From positions 12,188-76,187 of the forward strand of contig JBBECE010000034.1 of the NCBI GenBank assembly GCA_040881985.1: a stretch of DNA of 64,000 bases. The letters run 5' to 3'. The notes under the pieces were generated by a model that did no database searches, had not been told where the DNA came from, and was given only the letters and a program-made list of their open reading frames with translations. The stretch is from JBBECE01 sp040881985. Its GTDB lineage: Bacteria > Pseudomonadota > Alphaproteobacteria > Rhizobiales > Devosiaceae. How positions within the stretch are numbered: position 1 is the first letter of the stretch; each line of letters starts with the position of its first letter. Both the position numbers and the translations under genes were made by a program. Shown one piece after another: positions 8,919-17,955 of this stretch.

Positions 8919-9707
8919 ATGCAGATCGGCGAGCCGGGCAGGGCGACGAGCGCCATTTCCACGGCCTCGGCCGAGGCCATCGAGGTGCGCGGGCGCGATC
9001 TTTGCGCCGACCTGATGGGGAAGTTCGGCTTCACTGACTATTTTCATCTGCTGCTCACCGGGCAGACTCCGACCGACAATCAGCGGTTCTTTCTCGATCT
9101 GATGCTGGTCGCTATTGCCGAGCACGGGCTCGTCCCCTCGGTACAGGCGGCGCGGATGACGCTCGCCGCCGGTCCCGAAGCGCTGCAAGGGGCGGTGGCA
9201 GCGGGCATTCTCGGGGCGGGGTCGGTAATCCTGGGGGCGTCCGAGGCTTGCGCTGCAGTGCTGACCGATGGCCTGAAACGGATCGCGGGCGGCGCTAAGC
9301 CAGAGACGGCGGCGCTGGCGATCGCCGAGGAAATTAAGGCAAGGGGGGAACGGGCGCCGGGCTTCGGCCATCCGATGCACAGGCCTGTCGATCCGCGCGC
9401 CGAACGCATTCTGGGTCTCGCCGACGACAAAAAAGTCTCCGGCCGCGCGGTCGACTTTGCCCGTGAGCTGCACAAGGCGATAAAAAGGGTCTGGAAGCGT
9501 GACCTGCCGATGAACGTGTCGATGCCGATCGCGGCGGTAATGCTTGATCTCGATTTTCCCGCCGGGATGATCAAGGCGATCCCGATCCTGGCGCGTACCG
9601 CGGGGCTTCTCGCCCATCTCGCCGAAGAACAGGCGAACCCGATCGGCTTTCGGCTTGCGGCGGCGGCCGAGGTGGCCATAGCCTACGAGCCCACGGGCAA
9701 TCCATGA
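8919..9707 (+). CDS. Citryl-CoA lyase-like / citrate synthase-fold protein
   Basis: A 262-aa protein related to the short citrate-synthase-fold family annotated as citryl-CoA lyase. It covers the citrate synthase core only; full citrate synthase is about 430 aa. The His of the second catalytic motif is retained (APGFGHPMHRP, about residue 151), but the family region where citrate synthase has GPLHGG reads GSVILGASE here, so classical citrate synthesis is unlikely. Cleavage or condensation of an acyl-CoA is the reasonable inference. The ATG at 8919 has GAGGGAG upstream; a longer in-frame reading runs through the operator and is rejected. It overlaps the CoA ligase gene by ATGA. Confidence 0.8.
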   Translation: MQIGEPGRATSAISTASAEAIEVRGRDLCADLMGKFGFTDYFHLLLTGQTPTDNQRFFLDLMLVAIAEHGLVPSVQAARMTLAAGPEALQGAVAAGILGAGSVILGASEACAAVLTDGLKRIAGGAKPETAALAIAEEIKARGERAPGFGHPMHRPVDPRAERILGLADDKKVSGRAVDFARELHKAIKRVWKRDLPMNVSMPIAAVMLDLDFPAGMIKAIPILARTAGLLAHLAEEQANPIGFRLAAAAEVAIAYEPTGNP

Positions 9708-11026
9708 CGGTGATTTTCGAGCCCTCGATCGAGACGACACCCTGGGACGGACAAAAGAGCGCGGACGACGCGCTTTACCGGGCGCAGATTGGCTATCTGC
9801 TCGCGCGATCGGACTTCTATCGCGACAAGCTCGGGGCGGCGGGGGTCCGGACCCCGGACGACGCCGGCGGGCTTGCCGAGATTGCGCGGTTGCCGCTGAC
9901 AGCCAAGGGCGATTTGCGCGCGGCGCGGCGGACGGGCGACGCGTTGGGGCCGCATCTCGCCGCCGAGCGGCACCAGATCGCCCGCATCTATTCGACCAGC
10001 GGGACGACCGGGGAGCCCTCCTATGTGCCGCTCACCCAAAATGACCTCAAGGACTGGATCCGCATTTCGATGCGCTCCTATGCCGCCTCGGGGATCGAGG
10101 CCGGGCAGTCGATCATCACCACGTATGGGGCCGGCCCGTTCGTCGCGGGCGTGACGCTCGATGCGTTCCAGTCGCTCGGGCTCATTCATATTCCACTCGG
10201 GGCGGGCAATACTGACCGCTTGATCGCGGCGCTGAAGCAATTGCATCCCGACGCCATCGCCATGACCCCGTCCTATGCGCTGCATCTTGCTGAATGGGCA
10301 GAAGAACGCGGCATCGATCTCGCCTCCTCCTCGGTCACACGCCTTCTCGTTGCCGGCGAGCCGGGCGGCGGGGAGACGGCGATGCGGGCGCGGCTCGAAG
10401 CGGCGTGGGGCGCGCGGGTCACCGAGGCCATGGGGATCGGGGATATCGCGGTGTCGCTCTTTGGGGAGTGCGAGGTGCAGCAAGGAATGCATTTTTCCGG
10501 CCGCGGGCTGGTGCACATGGAACTCATCGATCCCGAAACCGGCGATCCGGTGGCGCTTGAGGACGGGGCTTGGGGCGAACTGGTGCTGACGCACCTCAAG
10601 CGCGAGGCCGCCCCGATGCTGCGCTTTCGCACCCGCGACCATGTGCATGTGCGCGTCGGAACCTGCGGCTGCGGGCGCACCGCGCCGCGGATTCGCTGCG
10701 TCGGGCGCACCGACGACATGCTGATCGTGCGGGGGGTGAATGTTTTCCCCTCGGCGGTCAGGGAAGTCGTCGCCGAATTCGCCCCGCTTGTGACCGGGGT
10801 GATGATGATCGAGGCGCACGCGGCGGGGGTGAAACAACCCGCCCCGCTGCAAGTCGTGGTCGAACTCGCCCCCGGCGCCATGGCCGAGGCGAGTCTTGCC
10901 GCCGCGATCAGGAAGCGGATCCGCGACCGGCTGACGGTGACAGCCGAAATTCGACTGGCGCCGGCGCTGTCGCTGCCGCGCAGCGCTTACAAGTCGAAAC
11001 TCGTCGACTATTCCCGGGCCAAGTGA
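9704..11026 (+). CDS. PaaK-like CoA ligase (AMP-forming)
   Basis: A 440-aa ANL-superfamily enzyme close to phenylacetate-CoA ligase, which makes an acyl-CoA from a carboxylate, ATP and CoA. Visible: P-loop YSTSGTTGEPSYVP (about 98-111), the core motif region TEAMGIGDIA (about 240), and C-terminal GRTDDMLIVRGVNVFPS (about 336-352). Length matches PaaK. No paa pathway genes (epoxidase, ring hydrolase) are nearby, so the substrate is probably not phenylacetate. It is coupled to the lyase gene by a 4-nt overlap, implying that the lyase acts on the CoA ester formed here. Confidence 0.87.
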   Translation: MTVIFEPSIETTPWDGQKSADDALYRAQIGYLLARSDFYRDKLGAAGVRTPDDAGGLAEIARLPLTAKGDLRAARRTGDALGPHLAAERHQIARIYSTSGTTGEPSYVPLTQNDLKDWIRISMRSYAASGIEAGQSIITTYGAGPFVAGVTLDAFQSLGLIHIPLGAGNTDRLIAALKQLHPDAIAMTPSYALHLAEWAEERGIDLASSSVTRLLVAGEPGGGETAMRARLEAAWGARVTEAMGIGDIAVSLFGECEVQQGMHFSGRGLVHMELIDPETGDPVALEDGAWGELVLTHLKREAAPMLRFRTRDHVHVRVGTCGCGRTAPRIRCVGRTDDMLIVRGVNVFPSAVREVVAEFAPLVTGVMMIEAHAAGVKQPAPLQVVVELAPGAMAEASLAAAIRKRIRDRLTVTAEIRLAPALSLPRSAYKSKLVDYSRAK

Positions 11027-11030
11027 GGTT

Positions 11031-11618
11031 ATGACCATGCGCAAGATGCAGACCCAGGGCGTCCACCACATCACCCTCGTCGGCGCCAACCGGGAGGCCT
11101 CGATCGGCTTCTGGGAAGGGGTTCTGGGCATGCCGTTCGTCTTCGAGCAGCCCAATCTCGACGTACCGTCGGAAAGCCACCTTTACTTCGATCCGGGCGA
11201 CGGACGGCTGATCACCGTTTTCACCGATGAAACGCGGGTGCCCGATCCCGAGCGGACCTCGACCGAACAGGGCTCGGTGCATCACATTGCCTTCGCGGTC
11301 TCGCAAGCGACGTTCCGGCAGACGGTCGAGCGGCTCGACGAACGAGGCATCAAGCATTCGGGGCCGAAGGATCGCGGCTTCATGGATTCGATCTATTTCC
11401 AGGACCCGCTGGGGCTGCTGGTCGAGCTCGCCTCGTTCCGCTTCGAGCCGCCTGCAGGGTTCACCCATGCGGATGTGCTCCACGAGGCGCATCTCGTCCG
11501 CAGCGAGCGCAACGACTATAATATCGCCGAAGTCCATCTCGCCGACGCCATCGAGCGGCTGACGGCGCGGCGGACGCGGACGCTGTCGAAGGGCCGCGAA
11601 CCGAAGAATCCCTATTGA
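11031..11618 (+). CDS. VOC-superfamily protein (glyoxalase / ring-cleaving dioxygenase-like)
   Basis: A 195-aa metalloprotein with one vicinal-oxygen-chelate module pair: VHHITLVGAN near the N-terminus, VHHIAFAV near residue 86, and the acidic ligand in GLLVELASF near 130. Two His plus one Glu are as expected for metal binding. A C-terminal extension (about 140-195) resembles that of ring-cleaving dioxygenase-like members (family PcpA/LinE-type annotation). It follows the ligase gene by 4 nt with GTGAGG as ribosome binding site. Met3 is an alternative start. Whether it is a dioxygenase, isomerase or lyase cannot be decided. Confidence 0.82.
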   Translation: MTMRKMQTQGVHHITLVGANREASIGFWEGVLGMPFVFEQPNLDVPSESHLYFDPGDGRLITVFTDETRVPDPERTSTEQGSVHHIAFAVSQATFRQTVERLDERGIKHSGPKDRGFMDSIYFQDPLGLLVELASFRFEPPAGFTHADVLHEAHLVRSERNDYNIAEVHLADAIERLTARRTRTLSKGREPKNPY

Positions 11619-11665
11619 GACAAAGCCGTCGCGGGCGAACGCCCGGGCCAGAGGAGGAGAGGACC

Positions 11666-12340
11666 ATGAAACTTTACATCCTGGATGTGTCGAATACGAG
11701 CCGGCCGGTCCGCGTGCTGATCGCCGAGAATAATTTGCCGGTCGAAATCGTCTCGCTCGACTTCTACAAGGGCGAGCATGCCAAGCCGCCCTATACCGAC
11801 ATCAACCCAAACGCCCTGGTGCCAACGCTTGACGATGACGGGTTCATGCTGACCGAGAGCTCGGCGATCATGAAATACCTGGCCGACAAATTCGACCTGC
11901 CGCTCTATCCGAAAGGGCTCAGGGAGCGGGCGCAAGTCAACGAGATGATGGATTGGTTCAACACCCAGTTCTATCGCGACTACGCCTACAATGTCGTCTA
12001 TCCGCAGATCTATGCGCATCACAAGCGCCCGGACGACACCACCCACGCCGGCACCATTGAATGGGGCAAGGGCCTGACGCAACGGTGGCTGAAGGTGCTC
12101 GACACCCACTGGCTCGGTAAAGGCAACAAGTTCCTCGTCGGCAAAACGATGACGATCGCCGATATATTCGGTTATGCCCTGTTGACCTGCGGCATGGTCA
12201 CTCGCGATGAGTTCAAGGCCTACCCGAACGTCGACCGGTGGGTAAAGGAGATCGGAAAGCTGCCGAGCTGGAAAGACGTCAACGCCGCGCTCGCCGGCTT
12301 TGCCGACTACGTCAAGGATCAGAAGTTCGTCAACGTCTGA
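11666..12340 (+). CDS. Glutathione S-transferase family protein
   Basis: A 224-aa GST with an N-terminal thioredoxin-like domain (about 1-80; glutathione-site signature LVPTLDDDGFMLTESSAI) and an all-helical C-terminal domain with the capping motif MTIADIFGYAL (about 167-177). The ATG at 11666 is set by an excellent GAGGAGGAGAGG site. It is the last gene of the GntR-linked cassette, 47 nt after the VOC gene. A role in glutathione-dependent isomerisation or dehalogenation in the same pathway is possible but only inferred from context. Confidence 0.88.
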   Translation: MKLYILDVSNTSRPVRVLIAENNLPVEIVSLDFYKGEHAKPPYTDINPNALVPTLDDDGFMLTESSAIMKYLADKFDLPLYPKGLRERAQVNEMMDWFNTQFYRDYAYNVVYPQIYAHHKRPDDTTHAGTIEWGKGLTQRWLKVLDTHWLGKGNKFLVGKTMTIADIFGYALLTCGMVTRDEFKAYPNVDRWVKEIGKLPSWKDVNAALAGFADYVKDQKFVNV

Positions 12341-12362
12341 GGCTCGGCCACGCATCCTCCTG

Positions 12363-12398
12363 CCGTCCCCTCCCGCCGAAAAGCGCGGGCGGGGGCGG
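12363..12398. other. Strong hairpin after the GST gene, no T-run
   Basis: Imperfect inverted repeat, arms 12363-12376 and 12385-12398 (one mismatch, one wobble over 14 pairs), 8-nt loop containing GAAAA. It sits 22 nt past the GST stop and about 170 nt before potF. Without a T-run it is either a Rho-dependent or stabilising 3' end, or a repetitive palindrome. Confidence 0.4.
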
Positions 12399-12569
12399 CC
12401 GGTTCGATTCGCCCGAAACCCTTGCCGCTGAACGGATTCCCTCATAGTTTGATCGTCATGCAGCTGCTCACGCCATGCAATGACCCGAGGCGGGGCATAG
12501 TGCGAACCAGGGCCCGGCGCGCCGTAAGGCGAGGGAGTCGGCCAAGCCATGCAAGGGAGCCTTTTCACT

Positions 12570-13658
12570 ATGGACAAAGTTTTGCTGATCGCGGCGGGCG
12601 CGGCCCTGATGGCCGGCGCGGCGTACGCGCAGGAAGAGCCAGTCGTCAACGTCTATAACTGGTCGGACTATATCGCCGAGGACACCATCGCCAAGTTCGA
12701 GGCGGCGACCGGAATCCACGTCAATTACGACGTCTTCGATTCCAACGAGATTCTCGAGGCGAAGCTTTTGACCGGCAATTCCGGCTACGACATCGTGGTG
12801 CCCTCGGCCTCGTTCGTCGAGCGCCAGGTGCAGGCGGGTCTCTTTCTGCCGCTCGACAAGAGCCAGCTGGCCAACCTCGTCAATATGGATGCGACGATCA
12901 TGGCGGCGGTCGAGTCCGCCGACCCGGGCAACCAGTACGGGGTCGTCTATATGTGGGGGACGACCGGCTTCGGCTACAATATCGGCAAGATCGCCGAGCG
13001 GATGCCCGACGCCCCGGTCGGCAGCTGGGCGATGATTTTCGATCCCGAGATCGCCGCCAAGTTCGCCGATTGCGGCATCGCCCTGCTCGACGCACCCTCC
13101 GAGGTCATCCCGGCGGCGCTGGCTTATCTGGGGCGCAATCCGAACAGCGAGGAAGCCGACGATCTGGCGGCGGCCGAGGAACTGATCAATTCAATCCGGC
13201 CCTTTATCCGGTACTTCCATTCCTCCCAGTATATTTCCGATCTCGCCAATGGCGATATCTGCCTCGCCCACGGCTATTCGGGCGACATTCTGCAGTCGCG
13301 CGACCGGGCTGCCGAAGCGGGCCAGGGCGTCGAAATTGCCTACACCATCCCGTCGGAAGGGGCAGTCGTCTGGTTCGACATGATGACGATCCCGGCGGAC
13401 GCGCCGCATCCGGGCAATGCGCTGAAATGGATCGACTTCATGATGCAGCCTCAGATCGCCGCGGATATCTCCAACTATGTCTTCTACGCCAACGGCAACG
13501 CCGCCTCGTTCGACCTTGTCGATCCGGAGGTGACCGGCGATCCGGGCATTTATCCGAGCGATGAAGTGAAGGCGAAGCTCTTCGGGCTCAGGTCCTATTC
13601 GCTGCAGTTCGACCGGCTGCTGACGCGGGCCTGGACGAGGATCATGACCGGGCAGTGA
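12570..13658 (+). CDS. potF: Putrescine/polyamine-binding periplasmic protein (PotF/PotD family)
   Basis: A 362-aa ABC receptor with an Sec signal peptide (MDKVLLIAAGAALMAGAAYA, cut before QEE). The start at 12570 is preferred over 12549 because AGGGAG lies about 9 nt upstream and it gives a clean signal peptide. Polyamine-site residues known from PotF are recognisable: Trp-Ser-Asp in YNWSDYI, Glu in DAPSEVIP, Asp in GYSGDI (Tyr in place of one PotF Trp), and Phe-Asp in VWFDMM. Putrescine or a related diamine is the likely ligand. It is first in an importer operon, separated from the ATPase gene by a terminator. Confidence 0.9.
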   Translation: MDKVLLIAAGAALMAGAAYAQEEPVVNVYNWSDYIAEDTIAKFEAATGIHVNYDVFDSNEILEAKLLTGNSGYDIVVPSASFVERQVQAGLFLPLDKSQLANLVNMDATIMAAVESADPGNQYGVVYMWGTTGFGYNIGKIAERMPDAPVGSWAMIFDPEIAAKFADCGIALLDAPSEVIPAALAYLGRNPNSEEADDLAAAEELINSIRPFIRYFHSSQYISDLANGDICLAHGYSGDILQSRDRAAEAGQGVEIAYTIPSEGAVVWFDMMTIPADAPHPGNALKWIDFMMQPQIAADISNYVFYANGNAASFDLVDPEVTGDPGIYPSDEVKAKLFGLRSYSLQFDRLLTRAWTRIMTGQ

Positions 13659-13666
13659 TTTTTTCG

Positions 13667-13694
13667 GGGCGGGGCAGGCGGCCCCGCCCTTTTT
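13667..13694 (+). terminator. Intrinsic terminator between potF and potG
   Basis: Perfect 9-bp G+C stem (13667-13675 gggcggggc with 13681-13689 gccccgccc), 5-nt loop, then TTTTT at 13690-13694. It starts 9 nt after the potF stop and ends 19 nt before potG, so it should allow only partial read-through and keep the binding protein in excess of the transporter. Confidence 0.85.
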
Positions 13695-13713
13695 GTATCG
13701 TCGGGGGTAGGCG

Positions 13714-14868
13714 ATGGCCGAACGCCACATGGATCACAGCCGCATCGCGGCCAACACCAAACCGTGGCGCGATCCGGCTGCGACGCCATTCGTGCGGCTG
13801 CGGGGCGTCACCAAGAAGTTCGGCAACGTCATCGCGGTCAACAATGTCACCCTCGACATTTTTCGCGGCGAACTGTTTTGCTTGCTTGGCGGATCGGGGT
13901 CGGGCAAGTCGACGCTCTTGCGGATGATGGCGGGGTTCGAGGAACTGAGTTCGGGCTCGATCGAGATCGACGGGCAGGACATGGCCGGAGTGCCGCCGTA
14001 CGCGCGGCCGGTCAACATGATGTTCCAGTCCTATGCACTGTTCCCGCATATGAGCGTTGAATCGAACATCGCTTACGGGCTGAAGCGGGCGGGGATGGAG
14101 GCGCAGGAGATCGCCGGCCGGGTCGCCGACCTCCTCAAGCTCGTCAAACTGGACAATTACGGCAAGCGCCGGCCGCATCAGCTTTCGGGCGGCCAGCGAC
14201 AGCGGATAGCGCTGGCCCGCGCGCTGGCCCGACAACCCAAGCTCTTGCTGCTCGACGAGCCACTCGGGGCGCTCGACAAGAAGCTCAGGGAAGAAACCCA
14301 GTTCGAGCTGGTGAAAATCCAGGAGTCGCTCGGGGTCACCTTCATCGTCGTCACCCACGATCAGGAAGAAGCGATGAGCCTTGCGACCCGCATCGGGGTG
14401 ATGGACGACGGCTATATCGTCCAGGTCGGGGAGGCCCATGAAATCTACGAATTCCCGAATTCGCGGTTTGTCGCCAACTTCATCGGCTCGGTGAACATAT
14501 TCGAGGGCCAGGTGGTCGAGGACGAGGACAATCATGTCCGCATTCGCTCGGCGGAGGCAGGCTGCGACATCCATGTAGGGCACGGGGTCGCCTGCGCGCC
14601 GAACCAGACGCTGTGGTTCGCGCTCAGGCCCGAGAAGATCAATCTCAGCCGCGAGAAGCCGGCGGGCGACGCCAACTCGACCGAAGGCATCGTCGAGGAC
14701 GTGGTTTATCTCGGCGACGTGTCGATCTACCGGGTGCTGCTCGCGTCCGGCAAGCCCGTCGTCGTCACCAAACCGAATATCCGCCGCAACGAGCCCGGCG
14801 CGATTACCTGGGACGAGAAGGTCTTTGTCACCTGGGGCGACCTTTCGGGGTCGGTCCTGACCTCGTGA
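13714..14868 (+). CDS. potG: Polyamine ABC transporter ATP-binding protein
   Basis: A 384-aa cytoplasmic ATPase that powers the PotHI permease. Walker A GGSGSGKST (about 63-71), signature LSGGQRQR (about 158-165), Walker B LLLLDEPLGALD (about 178-189), H-loop VTHDQEEA (about 213-220), and a C-terminal TOBE-type regulatory domain (about 260-380) typical of PotA/PotG. The first 25 residues form an unconserved extension. It overlaps potH by GTGA. Confidence 0.94.
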   Translation: MAERHMDHSRIAANTKPWRDPAATPFVRLRGVTKKFGNVIAVNNVTLDIFRGELFCLLGGSGSGKSTLLRMMAGFEELSSGSIEIDGQDMAGVPPYARPVNMMFQSYALFPHMSVESNIAYGLKRAGMEAQEIAGRVADLLKLVKLDNYGKRRPHQLSGGQRQRIALARALARQPKLLLLDEPLGALDKKLREETQFELVKIQESLGVTFIVVTHDQEEAMSLATRIGVMDDGYIVQVGEAHEIYEFPNSRFVANFIGSVNIFEGQVVEDEDNHVRIRSAEAGCDIHVGHGVACAPNQTLWFALRPEKINLSREKPAGDANSTEGIVEDVVYLGDVSIYRVLLASGKPVVVTKPNIRRNEPGAITWDEKVFVTWGDLSGSVLTS

Positions 14869-15827
14869 GTCTCGCGACCGCCAGCCTAGAAGCCGGCCCG
14901 CGCCAGCGGCCCTGGAGCTGGATCGCGCGGCTTTTGCAGCGCTTCGGGCTCGGCGGGCGCAGCGCGGTAATCCTGGCGCCGACGGTCTGGCTCCTGATCT
15001 TCTTTCTCATCCCCTTCGCCGTTGTCTGCAAGATCGCGCTAAGCCAGATCGCCTACGGTCAGCCGCCCTACACCCCGATGGTCGAATGGACCGATGACGG
15101 CCAGCTGGTGCTGCGGCTGTATTTCGGGAATTTCCAGTTCCTGCTGGAGGACGCGCTCTACCGCAACGCCTATCTCAACTCGATCAAGATCGCCTTCTTC
15201 TCGGCGGTGCTATCGCTGCTCGTCGGCTTCCCGATGGCCTATTTCATCGCCCGGGCGAACGAGCAGACGCGGAATTTTCTCCTGATGCTGGTGATCCTGC
15301 CGTTCTGGACTTCGTTTTTGCTCAGGGTCTATGCCTGGATCGGTTTCATGAATGCCAACGGGGTGATCAACAATACGCTGACGTCGCTGGGGATCATTTC
15401 CGACCCGATCACCATGCTGCAGACTGATTTCGCGGTCTATGTCGGCATTGTCTATACCTATCTGCCGTTCATGATCCTGCCGCTCTACGCCAACCTGGTG
15501 AAGCTCGACGACGCGCTGCTCGAGGCCTCGGCCGATCTGGGAGCGCGGCCGTTCACGACCTTTTTCACCATCACCCTGCCGCTGTCGCTGCCCGGGATCA
15601 TCGCCGGCTTCATGCTGGTGTTCATTCCGGCGATCGGCGAATTCGTCATCCCGTCGCTCCTCGGGGGTCCCGATACGCTGATGATCGGGCGGACGTTGTG
15701 GAACGAGTTCTTCCTCAACCGCGACTGGCCGGTCGCCTCCGCCGTCGCCATCGCCATGCTGATTTTCCTCGTCATTCCGATCATGATCCTGAGGTACGTG
15801 CAGGCCAGTAGCGGAGAAGGGCGGTGA
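14865..15827 (+). CDS. potH: Polyamine ABC transporter permease (PotH)
   Basis: A 320-aa inner-membrane permease of the binding-protein-dependent transport family: six helices, the first at about 37-60 (AVILAPTVWLLIFFLIPFAV), and an EAA loop ending EASADLGARPFTTFFTITLP (about 225-245) that docks the ATPase. The start is GTG at 14865, forming a 4-nt GTGA overlap with the potG stop; a longer upstream reading lies entirely inside potG and is rejected. Confidence 0.93.
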   Translation: MSLATASLEAGPRQRPWSWIARLLQRFGLGGRSAVILAPTVWLLIFFLIPFAVVCKIALSQIAYGQPPYTPMVEWTDDGQLVLRLYFGNFQFLLEDALYRNAYLNSIKIAFFSAVLSLLVGFPMAYFIARANEQTRNFLLMLVILPFWTSFLLRVYAWIGFMNANGVINNTLTSLGIISDPITMLQTDFAVYVGIVYTYLPFMILPLYANLVKLDDALLEASADLGARPFTTFFTITLPLSLPGIIAGFMLVFIPAIGEFVIPSLLGGPDTLMIGRTLWNEFFLNRDWPVASAVAIAMLIFLVIPIMILRYVQASSGEGR

Positions 15828-16645
15828 GGCGGCGCGGCCTATTGCTGCCGGTCGCGGCGGTGCTGGGGCTCGTGTTTCTCTACGCTCCGATTATCTCGCT
15901 GATGGTCTATTCGTTCAACGAATCGAAGCTCGTGACCGTTTGGACCGGGTTCTCGACCAAATGGTATGTCGAGCTTTTCCAGAATCCGCAAATTCTCGGG
16001 GCCGCGTGGATTTCACTGCAGATCGCGGTGATCAGTGCGACCGTGGCTCTGGCCTTCGGCACCATGGTGGCGGTGGCGCTGACCCGGCTCGGGCGCTTCC
16101 GCGGACGCACGCTGCTGACCGGGATGATCACCGCGCCGTTGGTGATGCCGGACGTGATCACCGGCCTGTCGCTGCTGTTGCTGTTTGTGGCGATGGAAGG
16201 GACCTTCGGCTGGCCCGCCGGGCGCGGCATGTTTACGATCATCCTCGCGCACGCGACCTTCTGCATGGCCTATGTCGCGGTCGTGGTGCAGTCGCGGCTG
16301 GCCGATCTCGACGAAGCGCTCGAGGAAGCGGCGATGGATCTCGGGGCGACGCCGGGCCGGGTGTTCTTCGACATCACCTTGCCGATCATTGCGCCGGCGC
16401 TGATCTCGGGCTGGTTGCTGGCGTTCACGCTCAGCCTCGACGATCTGGTCATTGCCAGCTTCGTGTCGGGGCCGGGCTCCTCGACCTTGCCGATGGTGAT
16501 TTTCTCGAAAATCCGGCTGGGGGTGAGCCCCGACATCAATGCGCTGGCGACGATCTTCATCGGCATCATCGCGCTCGGGGTGGGGCTCGCGACCTGGCAG
16601 CTGGCGCGCCGCTCGCGCCAGCAGCGGCGCTTGCGGGAAGGCTGA
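15824..16645 (+). CDS. potI: Polyamine ABC transporter permease (PotI)
   Basis: A 273-aa second permease subunit with six helices and the EAA motif EEAAMDLGATPGRVFFDITL (about 167-186). The GTG start overlaps the potH stop (GTGA), with GGAGAAGG just upstream. It ends the importer operon, and its stop lies 4 nt from the stop of the oppositely oriented oxidase gene. With potFGH it should form a complete putrescine-type importer. Confidence 0.93.
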   Translation: MRRRGLLLPVAAVLGLVFLYAPIISLMVYSFNESKLVTVWTGFSTKWYVELFQNPQILGAAWISLQIAVISATVALAFGTMVAVALTRLGRFRGRTLLTGMITAPLVMPDVITGLSLLLLFVAMEGTFGWPAGRGMFTIILAHATFCMAYVAVVVQSRLADLDEALEEAAMDLGATPGRVFFDITLPIIAPALISGWLLAFTLSLDDLVIASFVSGPGSSTLPMVIFSKIRLGVSPDINALATIFIGIIALGVGLATWQLARRSRQQRRLREG

Positions 16646-16649
16646 CGGC

Positions 16650-17951
16650 TCAGAGCCGGTCGCGGAGCGCGAACCAGAGCATCGCCAAAACCAGCAGGGG
16701 CCTTCGCAACGCCACCCCGCCCGGAAATCGGGCGATCGGCACGGTTGCCATCACGTCGAAGCGTCCGGCGACCCCGGCAATGGCTTCCGCGCAGAGCTGA
16801 CCGGCGATCGTCGCCATGCCGAGCCCGTGGCCGGAATAGCCCGAGGCGCTGAGGACGTTCGGGGCGAGCCGCGCCAGATGCGGCATCCGGTTCATGGTGA
16901 TGCCCAGCGCCCCGCCCCAGGCATAGTCGATGCGGGCGTCTTCGAGTTGCGGGTAGATCGCCAGCATCCGCCGGCGCACCGCCGAAGCGATATCGGCGGG
17001 ATAGCGGTAGCCGTAACTCTCGCGGCCGCCGAAGAGCAGCCGATGGTCGGTCGAGAAGCGAAAATAGTTGACGACGAAGCGGCTATCGGCGACCGCGACA
17101 TCGTCGCGGATCAACGCCCGGGCCTGCGCCTCGCCAAGCGGCTCGGTCGCAACAATATAGGAATTGATCGGCATGACCCGCGCCGCGACCTCGCGTTCGA
17201 GGTCTCCCAGATAGCCGTTGCAGGCGAGGACGACGAACCGGGCGATGACGGTTCCCTCCCCGGTTGTCACCGTCGCCGGGTCGGTCTTGCCGACCTTGGT
17301 GACGCGGCTGCGCTCGAAGATCTTCACGCCCTTATCGAGCGCCGCGCGGGCGAGGCCGAGGGCAAATTTCAGCGGGTGCAGATGCGCCGCACTCACATCG
17401 AGCGTGCCGCCAAAATAGGCCGAAGTGCCGAGCATCTGGCCGAGCTCGGCAAGGGTGACGAAGCGGATGGATTGGTAGTCATAGGCTCGCCGCAAATGCC
17501 CCACATAGGCTTCGGTCCCGGCGACGAAGGTGGCTTTGTGGTCGACATGAAGGACGCCGGGCTTCAGCTCGGCGTCGATCTTGTGTTCGCCGATCAACGA
17601 TTTGACCAGCGCGACGGCCTCGACGGCGATCGTCCAGAGGCGCTTGGCATGGTCGGGCCCGAGCATTTTTTCGAGCCGCATCTGGTCGACGCGCTGGCCT
17701 GAACCGAGTTGCCCGCCATTGCGGCCCGAAGCGCCCCAGCCGACCCGCTGGGCGTCGAGCAAGATCACCGAATAGCCGCGCCCGGCGAGGTGGAGCGCCG
17801 CCGAAAGTCCCGTATAGCCGCCCCCGACGACGCAGACATCGGCTCGATGGGTGCCTGCAAGGTCGGGGAACCCGGGCAGGAGCGGGGCGGTCGCCGCATA
17901 CCAGGAAGCGGGGTAGGCGCCTTTCGGTTCGTTGAGACCGATGAGATCCAT
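16650..17951 (-). CDS. FAD-dependent amine oxidoreductase (PuuB/DadA-like)
   Basis: A 433-aa DAO-family flavoprotein. The FAD dinucleotide fold is at about 38-70 (DVCVVGGGYTGLSAALHLAG), followed by GWGASGRNGGQLGSG (about 77-91), a motif of gamma-glutamylputrescine oxidase and glycine/sarcosine oxidase-like enzymes. The neighbourhood (PotFGHI importer, class III aminotransferase, PuuA-like synthetase) favours oxidation of gamma-glutamylated diamines to aldehydes with release of ammonia and hydrogen peroxide. It follows the aminotransferase gene by 4 nt, in one operon. Substrate assignment is inferred. Confidence 0.87.
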   Translation of the reverse strand: MDLIGLNEPKGAYPASWYAATAPLLPGFPDLAGTHRADVCVVGGGYTGLSAALHLAGRGYSVILLDAQRVGWGASGRNGGQLGSGQRVDQMRLEKMLGPDHAKRLWTIAVEAVALVKSLIGEHKIDAELKPGVLHVDHKATFVAGTEAYVGHLRRAYDYQSIRFVTLAELGQMLGTSAYFGGTLDVSAAHLHPLKFALGLARAALDKGVKIFERSRVTKVGKTDPATVTTGEGTVIARFVVLACNGYLGDLEREVAARVMPINSYIVATEPLGEAQARALIRDDVAVADSRFVVNYFRFSTDHRLLFGGRESYGYRYPADIASAVRRRMLAIYPQLEDARIDYAWGGALGITMNRMPHLARLAPNVLSASGYSGHGLGMATIAGQLCAEAIAGVAGRFDVMATVPIARFPGGVALRRPLLVLAMLWFALRDRL

Positions 17952-17955
17952 CGGC

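Noticed and set aside
12396..12420. tRNA-like T-loop sequence GGTTCGATTC
   Set aside because: Flanking arms (GCCGG / CGCCC) do not pair and no acceptor, D or anticodon arm could be built around it.
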